From: Rhizobacter sp.
GTDB taxonomy: Bacteria; Pseudomonadota; Gammaproteobacteria; Burkholderiales; Burkholderiaceae_C
Reading direction: 5' to 3'
NCBI GenBank assembly: GCA_019635355.1
Contig: JAHBZQ010000001.1
Coordinates: 4,216,001 to 4,280,000 of the forward strand
Length of the DNA: 64,000 nt
Shown: positions 1 through 9,990 of the stretch, piece after piece
Layout of the letters: every line of letters begins with the position of its first letter
Numbering within the stretch: position 1 is the first letter of the stretch
Translations under genes and position numbers: made by a program
The notes under the pieces: model-generated
Databases searched by the model: none
The model's input: the letters and a program-made list of their open reading frames with translations, nothing else
What the model was told of the DNA's origin: nothing

Positions 1-99
1 CTCCTGATGTTGTGCGGCTTCTACCGCACCGTCGCTTACCTCACCAACGCGCTGCGCCTGCCGCTGGAAGCCGGCGCGGCGCGCTTCCCCGAGGCGTAG
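1..99 (+). CDS. C-terminal fragment, possible carboxymuconolactone decarboxylase-like protein
   Basis: Only the last 32 codons are inside the window, read from base 1 to a TAG stop. The visible end contains CGFYRTVAYLTNALRLPLE and then a short acidic/aromatic tail. This hydrophobic helix followed by a proline-rich tail resembles the C-terminus of carboxymuconolactone decarboxylase (AhpD-fold) proteins, but the CxxC active site would lie upstream and cannot be seen. The family call is a weak inference from a short fragment. A two-component gene pair starts about 80 bases downstream. Confidence 0.4.
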   Translation, partial: LLMLCGFYRTVAYLTNALRLPLEAGAARFPEA

Positions 100-179
100 G
101 GAGGGCTCTCGGTCCTCCCATGTTCTGAGGAGGCAAAAGGGCGCTTCTCCCCGGGGGCTCGTGAGAACATCCGGGCCTC

Positions 180-836
180 ATGGAGCCCATCACCGTAGCC
201 CTGGTCGAAGACGATGCCCGCGTGCGCGAGCGCTTCCAGCGCGTCATCGCCGCGGAGCCCACGCTGCGCCTGCTGCACGCCGCCGGCACGGCGCAGGAGC
301 TCTTGACCTGGTTTGCCGAAAACGCGGTCGACGTGCTGCTCGTCGACCTGGGCCTGCCCGACACGCCCGGCCTCGAAGTGATCCGCCAGGCGCGGCGCAT
401 GCAGCCCGCGTGTGCGGTGATGGTGATCACGATGTTTGCCGACGAGGCCAACATGCTGCAGGCCTTCGAGGCGGGGGCCGGCGGCTATTTGCTGAAAGAC
501 GGCACCGAGGCCGACCTTGCGGCCCACGTGCTCAGCCTGCATGGCGGCGGCTCGCCGATGTCTCCCATCATCGCGCGGCAGTTGCTCGTGCGCTGGCAGG
601 CCAGCGCGCCGCCGACCGCGCCGCGCGTGGGCACGCCGGTGGCCTTGTCGAGGCGCGAGTCCGAGGTACTCGACCTCATCGCACGCGGCTTCATCTACCC
701 CGAGATCGCGCAGCAGATGGGCCTGTCGGTCAGCACCATCCAGACCCACGTGCGCAACATCTACGGCAAGCTCGACGTGCACAACAAGACCGAAGCCGTG
801 TTCGAAGCGCGGCAGCTGGGGCTGCTTCGCGGGTGA
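180..836 (+). CDS. NarL/FixJ-type response regulator
   Basis: This is a 218-residue two-domain response regulator. An N-terminal receiver domain carries the acidic pair E10/D11, the phosphoacceptor Asp at about residue 56 (LLVDLGLPD) and the conserved Lys in LLKDG. A C-terminal LuxR/GerE helix-turn-helix starts with LSRRESEVLDLIARG and contains the recognition helix VSTIQTHVRNIY. The stop codon overlaps the start of the downstream histidine kinase (TGATG), so the two are translationally coupled and form a cognate pair. The target genes cannot be read from the sequence. Family assignment is secure; the signal is unknown. Confidence 0.93.
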   Translation: MEPITVALVEDDARVRERFQRVIAAEPTLRLLHAAGTAQELLTWFAENAVDVLLVDLGLPDTPGLEVIRQARRMQPACAVMVITMFADEANMLQAFEAGAGGYLLKDGTEADLAAHVLSLHGGGSPMSPIIARQLLVRWQASAPPTAPRVGTPVALSRRESEVLDLIARGFIYPEIAQQMGLSVSTIQTHVRNIYGKLDVHNKTEAVFEARQLGLLRG

Positions 837-2668
837 TGATCCGCGCCTGTCTCGCGTTGCTGGGCGTGTGCCTGGCACTGTGCCTCGCACCGGCCTCGGC
901 GGCCGAGCCGGTGATCACGCTGGACCGCGCCCAGGCCACCCTGCGCCCCGACGGGCTGCCAGCGCACGAAGGCGAAGTCGACCTCGCGCGCCGCTGGGAC
1001 ATCGACTTCCCCGGCCGCGACGGCAGCGCCACCTATCGCCTCGCGCTGCCCCCGCGCACGCACGACGAGCCGATGGCGCTGCTCTTCTCGCGCGTGGGCA
1101 ACCAGGTGCTGGTGCAGGTCAACGGCGTGACGGTGCAACGGCTCGGCACGCTGGGCGAGCCGGTTTTCAATGCGGCGAAGACGCCGTACCTCGTCAGCGT
1201 GCCCGCGGCCCTGCTGCGCGCCGACCGTGCGAACGAGCTGCGGGTCGACGTGACCATCCAGCGCCAGCGTTGGGGCGGGCTCTCGCTCGTGCTCTACGGT
1301 ACGCAGGCGGCCGTGGAGCCGATGTATGCCGAGCAGCGCCGCTGGCGGCATTTCTCGTCGGTCATCTTCGCGGTGAGCCTCACCGTGATGGGCGGGCTCG
1401 CGGGGGTGTTGTGGTGGCGGCAGCGCGATGCGCTCTATGGCTGCTTCAGCGCGGCCGCCTTTCTCGGCGTGGTGCGCAACCTCGACCAGGTCTGGCCTGA
1501 CGTGCCGATGTGGTGGCCCTTGTGGGGCGCCATCACCGCGGTGGCCTACATCTGCCACCTGGCGCTGATCTGCCGCTTCGCCTTGCTGGCGCTCGGCGCC
1601 GCACCCGCTTGGACGGGGCGCGCCCTGTACATCGCGATGGGGCTGGCGTCGGCGTTGTCGATCGCGTCGTTCACCCTGGCGATGCCGATGCTCTACACCT
1701 TGGGGCTGGCCGTGCTCGTGCCCGTGGGGCTGACCACGCTCGCGATCATCGTGAGGGCGGCCCTGCAGGGGCGCGGCCGTTTCGGCTGGCTGCTCGTGGT
1801 GGCGGCGGTCATCGCGGTCGGGGCAGGCATCTACGACCTGAGCTTCGTGCGCTTCAGCCACTCGACCGGCCTGCGCAACAACCTCACGCCGCACGCGATC
1901 TTCCTCTTCGTGCTGATCATGGCGGGCCTCGTGGCCGAGCGCTACAGCCGCTCGGTGGCCGACTACCGCGCACTGAATGCGAACCTCGCACAGCGTGTGG
2001 CCGAGCGTGAGCAGCAGCTGCACCAGGCTTTCGGCGATCTGCAGAAGCAACAGCAGGAGCAGGCGGTGCTGACCGAGCGCCAGCGCATCATGCGGGAGAT
2101 CCACGACGGCGTGGGCTCGCAGCTGGTGGGCCTCTTGAGCATGGTCGGCCAGCGCAACACCGACCCGGCCGTGCTCGAAGAGCATGTGAAGCAGGCGCTC
2201 GACGAGATGCGCATGGCCGTCGACTCGCTGCAGCCGGTGCATGGCGACCTGGTGGCGGTGCTGGCCACGCTGCGCTACCGCTTGCAGCCGCGCCTGGCCG
2301 CCGCCGGCGTCCAGGTGCGCTGGGACGTGTCGCAGCTGCCGACCCTGCCGCAGCTCTCGCCGCAGTCGGTGCTGCAGGTGCAGCGCATCCTGCTCGAAGG
2401 GTTCACGAATGTCCTCAAACACGCACGCGCCAGCGAGGTGGCCGTGCAGGCCCAGGTGGTCGACACCGAGGGCGGCGAGGTGATCCAGCTCTCGCTCACC
2501 GACAACGGCGTGGGCCTGCCGGCGCAGCGTGAAGGGGCGGGGCACGGGGTGGCCAACATGCAGTCGCGCGCGGCGAGCATCGGTGCGTCGCTTCGGGTCG
2601 AGCGGGGGCCGGAGGGTGGGACGTCGGTGGTGCTGCACTGGCCGATGCAGGCGGCCGGCAAGGCCTGA
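836..2668 (+). CDS. 7TMR-DISM type sensor histidine kinase
   Basis: The 610-residue membrane kinase has a signal peptide (about 1-22), a periplasmic jelly-roll-like domain (about 30-160), a run of about seven hydrophobic segments (about 172-365), a short coiled coil, and a HisKA_3 dimerisation domain with phosphoacceptor H423 in MREIHDGVGSQL. The C-terminal ATPase domain carries NVLKHA and DNGVGLP. This layout matches 7TMR-DISM sensors fused to NarX/DesK-type kinases, which usually sense extracellular small molecules or carbohydrates. It overlaps the response regulator gene by one base, so the two are made together. The ligand is unknown. Confidence 0.92.
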   Translation: MIRACLALLGVCLALCLAPASAAEPVITLDRAQATLRPDGLPAHEGEVDLARRWDIDFPGRDGSATYRLALPPRTHDEPMALLFSRVGNQVLVQVNGVTVQRLGTLGEPVFNAAKTPYLVSVPAALLRADRANELRVDVTIQRQRWGGLSLVLYGTQAAVEPMYAEQRRWRHFSSVIFAVSLTVMGGLAGVLWWRQRDALYGCFSAAAFLGVVRNLDQVWPDVPMWWPLWGAITAVAYICHLALICRFALLALGAAPAWTGRALYIAMGLASALSIASFTLAMPMLYTLGLAVLVPVGLTTLAIIVRAALQGRGRFGWLLVVAAVIAVGAGIYDLSFVRFSHSTGLRNNLTPHAIFLFVLIMAGLVAERYSRSVADYRALNANLAQRVAEREQQLHQAFGDLQKQQQEQAVLTERQRIMREIHDGVGSQLVGLLSMVGQRNTDPAVLEEHVKQALDEMRMAVDSLQPVHGDLVAVLATLRYRLQPRLAAAGVQVRWDVSQLPTLPQLSPQSVLQVQRILLEGFTNVLKHARASEVAVQAQVVDTEGGEVIQLSLTDNGVGLPAQREGAGHGVANMQSRAASIGASLRVERGPEGGTSVVLHWPMQAAGKA

Positions 2669-2685
2669 GAGGCTCTAGAAGACTT

Positions 2686-2700
2686 GGGCCCTCGAGGCCC
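2686..2700. terminator. Small hairpin between convergent genes
   Basis: GGGCC and GGCCC flank a CTCGA loop just after the histidine kinase stop. There is no clear T-tract, so termination function is only possible. The rest of the roughly 215-base gap to the convergent AraC gene shows nothing I can name. Confidence 0.25.
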
Positions 2701-2885
2701 GGTTGCGAAGCCCAGCGAGGACTTGCCGGTACCGGTCGACAAGCCCTCGCCGCTTCTCCCCCACCTCACCAATCGCGCACTCACCGGGCTGGCAGCGGAC
2801 GACCCTCTTGCGAGCCGATCTCGACCTGCCTGGCAAGTGCCTCCCTTGCTCTCGTTTGCGTGACAGCGATGTATCGAGCGCAATC

Positions 2886-3731
2886 CTAGGGACGCGGGTC
2901 GAAGTGGTCTTGAACGTTTCGGCCTGCGCCGCTCGGCGGTGCGCTGCGCCCGATGAGCGGCACCTGCATCGGCACGGCGGGCGTGAAGCGGCCATAGCGC
3001 TGGAACTCGCGGTTCATGTGGGCCTGGTCGCTGTAGCCGGCCTCCGCCGCCACCACGCTCGGGCGCGCGCCTGGCTCGCGCATCAGCATCATGGCGCGGT
3101 GAAAGCGCACGATGCTCGCAATGCTGCGCAGCGGCACGCCCACCGCTTCGTTGACTTCGCGCCGCAGCGCGCGCTCGGAGACACCCAGTTGCCGGCACAG
3201 CAGCTTGAGGTCGGGGCGCTCCCGTGCGCTGCGCAGCAATCGCACGGCTTCGACGGCGAGCAACTGGCCAGGGGTGGTGCGCGCAGACTGCAGCAGCTCT
3301 TGCGCCGTCGACACCAGCAGGCGCTTCAGCTCCGTGAGCGAACGAGAGCGCTTCAGGCGCTCCGCGTGCTCGGGGAGCAAGGCGTCGGCGTCTTCGTGCA
3401 GGAGTTCACGGTCGCGCAGCAGTTTGGGCGAGATGCCCAGGCAGGCGCCCGCCCAGCCCAGGGTGAAGCGCAAGCCCATCAAGCCCGTGCCGGCCTGGGC
3501 GGGCACGTCTCGGGCGTGCAGGGTGGGGCCCGCGATCACGATGCGCGGGCGGGAGAGGGTTTCGCCGTCGTCTTCAAGGTGGAAGCGCACCACGATGTCG
3601 GTGCGGCCATCGGGCAGCACACGCTGCAGGTCGGGGCCGCTCGCGACGAAGATCCACAGCGCTTCGACACGCCCAGCGTCGAGGCCGTCGAGGGGCAACT
3701 CGGTGTAGGGGATCAGGGGAGGCTGGGGCAC
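2886..3731 (-). CDS. AraC-family transcriptional regulator
   Basis: The C-terminal half has the two helix-turn-helix units of the AraC/XylS domain: LKLLCRQLGVSERALRREVNEAVG, then VVAAEAGYSDQAHMNREFQRYGRFTPA. The N-terminal half (LPDGRTDIVVRFH, AGPTLHARDVPAQAGTGLMGLRF) matches the ligand-binding half of AraC proteins annotated with DUF6597-type domains. The start is uncertain. I use GTG at 3731, about 281 residues; a TTG at 3755 is also possible. The frame stays open to an ATG at 3923, but that start would sit inside metK and upstream of its terminator, so I reject it. Confidence 0.82.
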   Translation of the reverse strand: MPQPPLIPYTELPLDGLDAGRVEALWIFVASGPDLQRVLPDGRTDIVVRFHLEDDGETLSRPRIVIAGPTLHARDVPAQAGTGLMGLRFTLGWAGACLGISPKLLRDRELLHEDADALLPEHAERLKRSRSLTELKRLLVSTAQELLQSARTTPGQLLAVEAVRLLRSARERPDLKLLCRQLGVSERALRREVNEAVGVPLRSIASIVRFHRAMMLMREPGARPSVVAAEAGYSDQAHMNREFQRYGRFTPAVPMQVPLIGRSAPPSGAGRNVQDHFDPRP

Positions 3732-3820
3732 GGACGGCTCGCGGGACTGCCGCAAAAGTGTATGGACGTGCTCTTTGAGGGCCCATCCCCCTTGCTGGGG
3801 TGAGCTTTGCGCTGCGCTGC

Positions 3821-3848
3821 AAAAAAACGGGCCGCATGTGCGGCCCGT
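3821..3848 (-). terminator. Intrinsic terminator of metK
   Basis: Read on the minus strand, a GC-rich stem (ACGGGCCGCA / TGCGGCCCGT) is followed by seven consecutive T residues, 20 bases after the metK stop. This is a textbook rho-independent terminator. Confidence 0.9.
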
Positions 3849-3868
3849 CTTCTTGTCTCGCAGCGGTC

Positions 3869-5053
<1,185 letters not shown>

Positions 5054-5189
5054 TCTTTAAACTCCAGTGGGTTGCACACATTGCGTTGCCGAGCTGGGTT
5101 CAGAGAGCGGCGAACGCTTTAGCAGGATTTTTGAATCGCCCCGCAAGTAGTTCAGTAACTCGGCGATTGGCGCTGATTATAAGAAGCAG
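5054..5189 (-). promoter_or_regulatory. metK promoter and structured 5' leader
   Basis: On the minus strand a perfect TATAAT lies at 5181-5176, giving a leader of about 115 bases before the metK start. The leader can fold into a stem AATCGCC/GGCGATT (5134-5140 with 5162-5168) enclosing AGTT/AACT, plus a hairpin AGCG/CGCT around 5106-5118. SAM-responsive leaders are common on metK genes, but I cannot match this one to a named riboswitch class. The same gap must hold the promoter of the divergent gene at 5190. Confidence 0.45.
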
Positions 5190-6053
5190 ATGCTCACGCT
5201 CTTCCACTGGTTTGCGGGGCTGCCCCTCGCAATGCTTCACGCCCTGGGCAGCTTTCTGGGCTGGCTCACCTATCTGCTGTCGCCCACCTACCGGCGCCGC
5301 ATGGCGGCCAACGCGGCGCAGGCCGGGTTGGGCCCGCGGCAATGGAAGCCGGCCATCGCGTCGGCCGGCCGCATGGTCATGGAATTGCCGTATCTGTGGA
5401 TGCGCAAGCCGGGCGAGCCCATCCTGCCCCGCGTGCGCTTCGAGGGCGAGGCGCTCCTGGGTGACGCGCTGGCGCGCGGCAAGGGTGTGCTGCTGCTGAC
5501 GCCGCACATGGGGTGCTTCGAAGTGGCCGCGCAGGCGATCGCCGAACGCTTCGGCGGCACCCGCCCGATCACCGTGCTCTATCGCCCGGCGCGCAAGCCC
5601 TGGCTGCGCGAGCTGGTCAAGACCTCGCGCGAGCGGCCGCAGCTGCATGCGGCGCCGGCGTCGCTGTCGGGCGTGCGCCAGATGATCCGCGCCCTGCGCA
5701 AGGGCGAGATGGTGGGCCTGCTGCCCGACCAGGTGCCGCCCGAGGGCATGGGCGTGTGGGCCTCCTTCTTCGGCCGCGAGGCCTACACGATGACGCTGGC
5801 CACGAGGCTGGTGCAGCAGACCGGCGCCGAGCTGCTGCTGACCTGGGTGGAACGGCTCCCGCGCGGCGCGGGCTACGTGCAGCGCTTCTTCCCGTTTCCC
5901 GAGCCGCTGCCCGAAGAAGGCCGCGCGGCGGCCGAGGCCATCAACCGTGCGATGGAAGGTCTGATCCGCCAGTGCCCGCAGCAGTACCTGTGGGGCTATC
6001 ACCGCTACAAGACGCCACGGGCGCAGGCGGTGGCCGACGAGGCGTCAGCATGA
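5190..6053 (+). CDS. LpxL/HtrB-family lysophospholipid acyltransferase
   Basis: The 287-residue inner-membrane acyltransferase is of the lipid A lauroyl/myristoyl transferase family. A single hydrophobic N-terminal segment is followed by the HX4E catalytic motif (TPHMGCFE, H106 and E111) and the LLPDQVPPEG substrate-site segment. Such enzymes add secondary acyl chains to Kdo2-lipid A; some relatives acylate ornithine lipids. It overlaps the following paralogue by four bases (ATGA), so the two form an operon. Which acyl position each uses cannot be told from sequence. Confidence 0.88.
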   Translation: MLTLFHWFAGLPLAMLHALGSFLGWLTYLLSPTYRRRMAANAAQAGLGPRQWKPAIASAGRMVMELPYLWMRKPGEPILPRVRFEGEALLGDALARGKGVLLLTPHMGCFEVAAQAIAERFGGTRPITVLYRPARKPWLRELVKTSRERPQLHAAPASLSGVRQMIRALRKGEMVGLLPDQVPPEGMGVWASFFGREAYTMTLATRLVQQTGAELLLTWVERLPRGAGYVQRFFPFPEPLPEEGRAAAEAINRAMEGLIRQCPQQYLWGYHRYKTPRAQAVADEASA

Positions 6054-6949
6054 GCAGCCGCGCCGAAACCCTGGGTGCCCGCGTGCTGCTGGGCGTGATG
6101 TGGTGCCTGCACCTGCTGCCACTGTCGCTGCTCGCGGCGGTGGGCAACGGCACCGGCCGACTGCTCTACGCGTTGGCAGGCGCGCGGCGCAAGGTGGCGC
6201 TGCGCAACCTGGAGCTGTGCTTTCCCGAGCTGTCGGCCCGGGAACGCGAGCGCCTCGCCCGCGAGCATTTTCGCTGGCTCGGCCGCAGCATCCTCGAGCG
6301 CAGCCTGCTGTGGTTTGCCCCGGCCGAGCGGCTCAAGTCGATGATCCACGTCGAGGGCGACGTGAAGCTTGCCGAGACCAGCCCGCGCCCGGTGATGTGG
6401 CTGGTGCCGCACTTCATGGGGCTCGACGTGGCCGGCGTGGCGGTGCTGCTGTTCCAGAGCCAATACGCCTGCTCGATGTACCAGGCGCAGAGCAACCCGG
6501 TGATGGACGACATCATCCGCAAGGGCCGGCTGCGCTTCGGTGACAAGGCCGAGATCTTCCCGCGCAGCGACAAGGCGCTGCCGCTCATCCGCGCCATCCG
6601 CAAGGGCCACGCCTTCTTCAACCTGCCCGACATGGACTTCGGCGAGCGCGACGCCGCCTTCGTGCCCTTCTTCGGCGTGCAGGCCGCGACGCTGCTCGCA
6701 CCCTCGCGCATGGCCAAGGCCTTGGACATGGTGGTGCAGCCCGTGGTGGCCGAGATGCTGCCGGGCGGGCAGGGTTACCGGGTGCGCTTCGGCGATCCGC
6801 TGCCCGGCTTTCCCAGCGACGATGCCGTGGCCGACACGGCCGCGATGAACCGCTGGATCGAGAGCGAGATCCGCCGCAACCCGGCGCAGTACCTCTGGGT
6901 GCACAAGCGCTTCAAGACCCGCCCGGCGGGCGAACCGTCGTTGTACTGA
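6050..6949 (+). CDS. Second LpxL/LpxM-family acyltransferase
   Basis: The 299-residue paralogue of the preceding gene is translationally coupled to it. It has an N-terminal membrane anchor, the RKVALRNLELCFPELS segment typical of LpxL/LpxM, and a catalytic HX4D motif (PHFMGLD, H121 and D126). Two tandem late acyltransferases next to each other are consistent with successive secondary acylations of lipid A at the cytoplasmic face of the inner membrane. The HX4D form here versus HX4E in the first copy fits specialisation of the two, which is inference. Confidence 0.9.
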   Translation: MSSRAETLGARVLLGVMWCLHLLPLSLLAAVGNGTGRLLYALAGARRKVALRNLELCFPELSARERERLAREHFRWLGRSILERSLLWFAPAERLKSMIHVEGDVKLAETSPRPVMWLVPHFMGLDVAGVAVLLFQSQYACSMYQAQSNPVMDDIIRKGRLRFGDKAEIFPRSDKALPLIRAIRKGHAFFNLPDMDFGERDAAFVPFFGVQAATLLAPSRMAKALDMVVQPVVAEMLPGGQGYRVRFGDPLPGFPSDDAVADTAAMNRWIESEIRRNPAQYLWVHKRFKTRPAGEPSLY

Positions 6950-6985
6950 CGAGGGCTTTTCGCAAAGCGGCCGGATAATCGCGAG

Positions 6986-7843
6986 ATGCAACTCCGGTTC
7001 ACCAAGATGCAGGGCGCGGGCAACGACTTCGTCGTGCTCGACGCCACGCAGCAGCCGCTCGACCTCACGCCCGAGCAGTACCGACAGCTCGGCGACCGCC
7101 GCTTCGGCGTGGGTGCCGACCAGATCCTCGTCGTCGAGAAGAGCCGCACGCCGGGCGTCGACTTCCGCTACCGCATCTTCAACGGCGGCAGCGGCGATGA
7201 AGTCGAGCAGTGTGGCAACGGCGCACGCTGCTTCGTGCGCTTCGTGCGCGACCGCGGCCTCACCGACAAGAAGGTGATCCGCGTCGACACCCTCAACACA
7301 CAACTCGAATTGCGCCTGCAAGACGACGGCCGCGTGACCGTCGACATGGGGGCGCCGGTTTTCGAGCTGCCGCAAGTCCCCTTCGACCCGCAGGGGCTCA
7401 GCCCGCGCCGCCACGGCGATTTCGAACTCTGGCCGCTCGACGTGGGCGATGGCGTCATCGACGACGTGGCCGTGCTCTCGATGGGCAACCCGCACGCGGT
7501 GCAGGTGGTCGACAGCGTGGACCACGCACCCGTCGAGGTGCACGGCCCGCTGATCGAAGCCGACCCGCACTTCCCGCGCAAGGTCAACGCCGGCTTCATG
7601 CAGGTCGTGAGCCGCAACCACATCCGCCTGCGTGTCTACGAGCGCGGGGCTGGCGAGACGCTCGCCTGCGGCACCGGCGCCTGCGCGGCGGTGGTGGCGG
7701 GCATCCGCCTTGGCCTGCTCGACAAGCGCGTCGACGTCGATGCGCGTGGCGGTCGCCTCACCATTGAATGGCAAGGGGGCGATTCGCACGTGCTGATGAC
7801 CGGTCCGGCCGTCACCGTTTTCGAAGGAGAAATTTCGCTGTGA
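6986..7843 (+). CDS. dapF: Diaminopimelate epimerase
   Basis: The 285-residue cytoplasmic enzyme converts LL- to meso-diaminopimelate for lysine and peptidoglycan synthesis. Both catalytic cysteines of the cofactor-independent two-base mechanism are present: C76 in EQCGNGARC and C228 in [19 protein letters not shown] at the N-terminus and MGNPHAV are further family signatures. It is followed without a gap by a DUF484 gene and xerC, an order conserved across proteobacteria. Confidence 0.98.
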   Translation: MQLRFTKMQGAGNDFVVLDATQQPLDLTPEQYRQLGDRRFGVGADQILVVEKSRTPGVDFRYRIFNGGSGDEVEQCGNGARCFVRFVRDRGLTDKKVIRVDTLNTQLELRLQDDGRVTVDMGAPVFELPQVPFDPQGLSPRRHGDFELWPLDVGDGVIDDVAVLSMGNPHAVQVVDSVDHAPVEVHGPLIEADPHFPRKVNAGFMQVVSRNHIRLRVYERGAGETLACGTGACAAVVAGIRLGLLDKRVDVDARGGRLTIEWQGGDSHVLMTGPAVTVFEGEISL

Positions 7844-8517
7844 GCATCCAAGGCATCACCGAGCAGGACATCGCCAACTACCTCGCCAACACGCCGGGGT
7901 TCTTCGAGCGGCACGCCGAGCTGCTGGCCTCTATCCAGATCATGAGCCCGCACGGGCAGCGCGCCGTCTCGCTGCAAGAGCGGCAGATGGAAATGCTGCG
8001 CGAGAAGCACAAGGGCCTGGAGCAGCGCATCGTCGAGATGATCCGCCACGGCCAGGAAAACGTGGCCATCGCCGACAAGCTGCACAAGTGGACGCGCGCC
8101 ATCATGCTCACCCAGAACCCGGGCGACCTGCCCGACGTGCTGGTGCGCGAGCTGAAGCACCAGTTCATGATCCCGCAGGCGGCCATTCGCGTGTGGGGCG
8201 CGGCCGAAGCCTTCAGCATGCTCGGCTTCGCCAAGCCGGTGAGCGACGATGCGCGCAGTTTTGCGTCGAGCTTGAGCCTGCCGTACTGCGGCGTCAACGC
8301 CGGCTTCGAAGCCGCCTCGTGGCTTGAAGACCCGCGCTCGGTGGCCTCGATGGCGCTCATCCCGCTGCATCACGGCGGCGCTGGCGAGGCCTTCGGCCTC
8401 CTGGTGCTGGCCTCGCCCGACCCCACGCGCTACAGCGCCGACATGGGCACCGAGTTCCTCGTGCGCATCGGCGAGATCGCGAGTGCCGGCCTGGCGCGGC
8501 TGTTGCCCGTCACCTGA
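7840..8517 (+). CDS. DUF484 (GAF-like) family protein
   Basis: The 225-residue DUF484 protein is predicted to fold like a GAF domain. I chose the GTG at 7840 because it overlaps the dapF stop (GTGA) and has a good GAAGGAGA ribosome site 11 bases upstream. The characteristic N-terminus runs [28 protein letters not shown]484 genes sit between dapF and xerC in many gammaproteobacteria and betaproteobacteria, but the function is not established. Confidence 0.93.
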   Translation: MSIQGITEQDIANYLANTPGFFERHAELLASIQIMSPHGQRAVSLQERQMEMLREKHKGLEQRIVEMIRHGQENVAIADKLHKWTRAIMLTQNPGDLPDVLVRELKHQFMIPQAAIRVWGAAEAFSMLGFAKPVSDDARSFASSLSLPYCGVNAGFEAASWLEDPRSVASMALIPLHHGGAGEAFGLLVLASPDPTRYSADMGTEFLVRIGEIASAGLARLLPVT

Positions 8518-8523
8518 CGCCCC

Positions 8524-9459
8524 ATGCCCGACGCAGCGAGTCCCGACGACGACCTGCGTCGGCATCTCGTTCATCTCGAAGTCGAGCGGAGGCTCGCAGC
8601 GCGCACGCTCGCGCTCTATCGCGACGCGCTGCAGCGCCTTCAGGCATTCGCGGCGGAGGCGAAGCTTGCCTCACCGCGTGTCGCACAAGTGCACCACGTG
8701 CGCCGCTGGGCCGCGCAGCTGCATGCGCAGGGCCTGGCATCGCGCAGCATCGCGCTGATCCTCTCGGCCTGGCGTGGCTACTACCGCTGGGCCGGGCGTG
8801 AAGGGCTGGTCACGCTGAACCCGGTGGATGGCGTGCGTGCGCCCAAGGCCGCGAAGCCGCTACCCAACGCCTTGTCGGTCGACCACGCGGTGGCACTCGC
8901 CGAGCAAGCCGATGAGCACGCCGACCCTGCGTTGGCGGCGCGCGATCACTGCGTCGTCGAACTGCTTTATGGCTGCGGCTTGCGCGTGGGCGAGTTGGTG
9001 GCGCTCGACGTGCAGCCGAGCGGCACGGCGGCGGGCTGGATCGATTCGTCCGATGCCACCGCCCACGTGCTCGGCAAGGGCGGCAAGCGGCGCAGCGTGC
9101 CCGTCGGCGGGCCGGGGCTCGCGGCCTTGCGGGCGTGGCTCGAGCAGCGCGCCACGCTGGCGGCGCACGGCGAGCCGGCCCTCTTCGTCAGCCAGCGCGG
9201 CACCCGTCTCACCGCCAGTCAGGTGCGCTCGCGCCTGAAGGCCCGTGCGCTCCAAGCGGGCCTGCCGACCCACGTGCACCCGCACATGCTGCGGCACTCG
9301 TTCGCCTCGCACCTGCTTCAGTCGAGCGGCGACCTGCGCGCGGTGCAGGAGTTGCTGGGCCACGCCAACATCACGACCACCCAGGTCTACACGAAGCTCG
9401 ACTTCCAGCACCTGGCGAAGGTGTACGACGCCGCCCATCCCCGCGCAAAGAAGCGCTGA
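8524..9459 (+). CDS. xerC: Tyrosine recombinase XerC
   Basis: The 311-residue site-specific recombinase works with XerD at dif to resolve chromosome dimers. An N-terminal SAM-like core-binding domain is followed by a catalytic domain with all expected residues: R154 (CGLRVGEL), Lys in GKGGKRR (185-190), H254/R257 (HPHMLRHSF), H280 (LLGHANI) and nucleophile Y289 (TQVYTKLD). Location directly after dapF and DUF484 supports XerC rather than XerD. Confidence 0.95.
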   Translation: MPDAASPDDDLRRHLVHLEVERRLAARTLALYRDALQRLQAFAAEAKLASPRVAQVHHVRRWAAQLHAQGLASRSIALILSAWRGYYRWAGREGLVTLNPVDGVRAPKAAKPLPNALSVDHAVALAEQADEHADPALAARDHCVVELLYGCGLRVGELVALDVQPSGTAAGWIDSSDATAHVLGKGGKRRSVPVGGPGLAALRAWLEQRATLAAHGEPALFVSQRGTRLTASQVRSRLKARALQAGLPTHVHPHMLRHSFASHLLQSSGDLRAVQELLGHANITTTQVYTKLDFQHLAKVYDAAHPRAKKR

Positions 9460-9493
9460 GTCCTGTCGCTGTTTTCCGCTGACGGCTGCCCGA

Positions 9494-9542
9494 TTGCATT
9501 TACTTCGCATGCGTACTAATATAGTCCGCATGCGAAGTAAAT
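9494..9542 (+). promoter_or_regulatory. marR promoter embedded in a 45-bp palindromic operator
   Basis: Bases 9498-9542 are an almost perfect 45-bp palindrome. Its 16-bp arms (ATTTACTTCGCATGCG and its complement) match exactly, and only two symmetric base positions near the centre fail. Each arm has its own CGCATGCG centre (9506-9513 and 9527-9534), 21 bp apart, about two helical turns. A promoter with -35 TTGCAT (9494-9499), 17-bp spacer and -10 TAATAT (9517-9522) overlaps it. Two MarR dimers binding side by side would block transcription, giving autorepression of the operon that starts at 9556. Confidence 0.85.
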
Positions 9543-9555
9543 CGAACCGCGGCCG

Positions 9556-9990
9556 ATGAAGCCGCGCCTCTTTCACCTGGTGGCCCAGGCACGCCAGAAC
9601 CTGTTCCGCTCGGCCGACCAGGTGTTCAGCGCCGAGCTCGAGGTGTCGGGCACGCAGGTGGTGGCGCTCTTTGCCATCCACTCGCAGGAAGGCTGCCAGC
9701 TGAAAGACCTGACGGCGCAGCTGCAGCTCAAGAACTCCGCCATCACCGGCCTCGTGGGCCGCATGGAGGACAACGGCTTGATCCGGCGCCAGCCTTGCGA
9801 GCAGGACGGGCGCTCGACCCGCCTCTACCTCACCGACAAGGGTCGCGAGGTGGTCGCGCGGGCCCAGCCGCTGCTGGCGCGAGTGAACGCGCAGCTCACC
9901 AAGGGATTCACGAACGACGAGCTTGCGGTCGTGGTCCGCTTTCTCCACCACGCCGCATCCATCCACTTCACCACGGAATCTTCGACATGA
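9556..9990 (+). CDS. MarR-family transcriptional regulator
   Basis: The 144-residue winged-helix regulator has N- and C-terminal dimerisation helices around the DNA-binding core LKDLTAQLQLKNSAITGLVGRMEDNGLIRR, followed by the wing QDGRSTRLYLTDKGREV. It begins 14 bases after a 45-bp palindrome that overlaps its promoter, so autorepression is likely. Its stop overlaps the start of a hotdog-fold thioesterase-like gene (ATGA), suggesting that the regulated function is that enzyme and the inducer an acyl or aromatic compound. Confidence 0.93.
   Translation: MKPRLFHLVAQARQNLFRSADQVFSAELEVSGTQVVALFAIHSQEGCQLKDLTAQLQLKNSAITGLVGRMEDNGLIRRQPCEQDGRSTRLYLTDKGREVVARAQPLLARVNAQLTKGFTNDELAVVVRFLHHAASIHFTTESST

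Noticed and set aside
8524..9459. Integrase of a mobile element
   Set aside because: The dapF-DUF484-xerC order and full XerC signature identify it as the chromosomal dimer-resolution recombinase.
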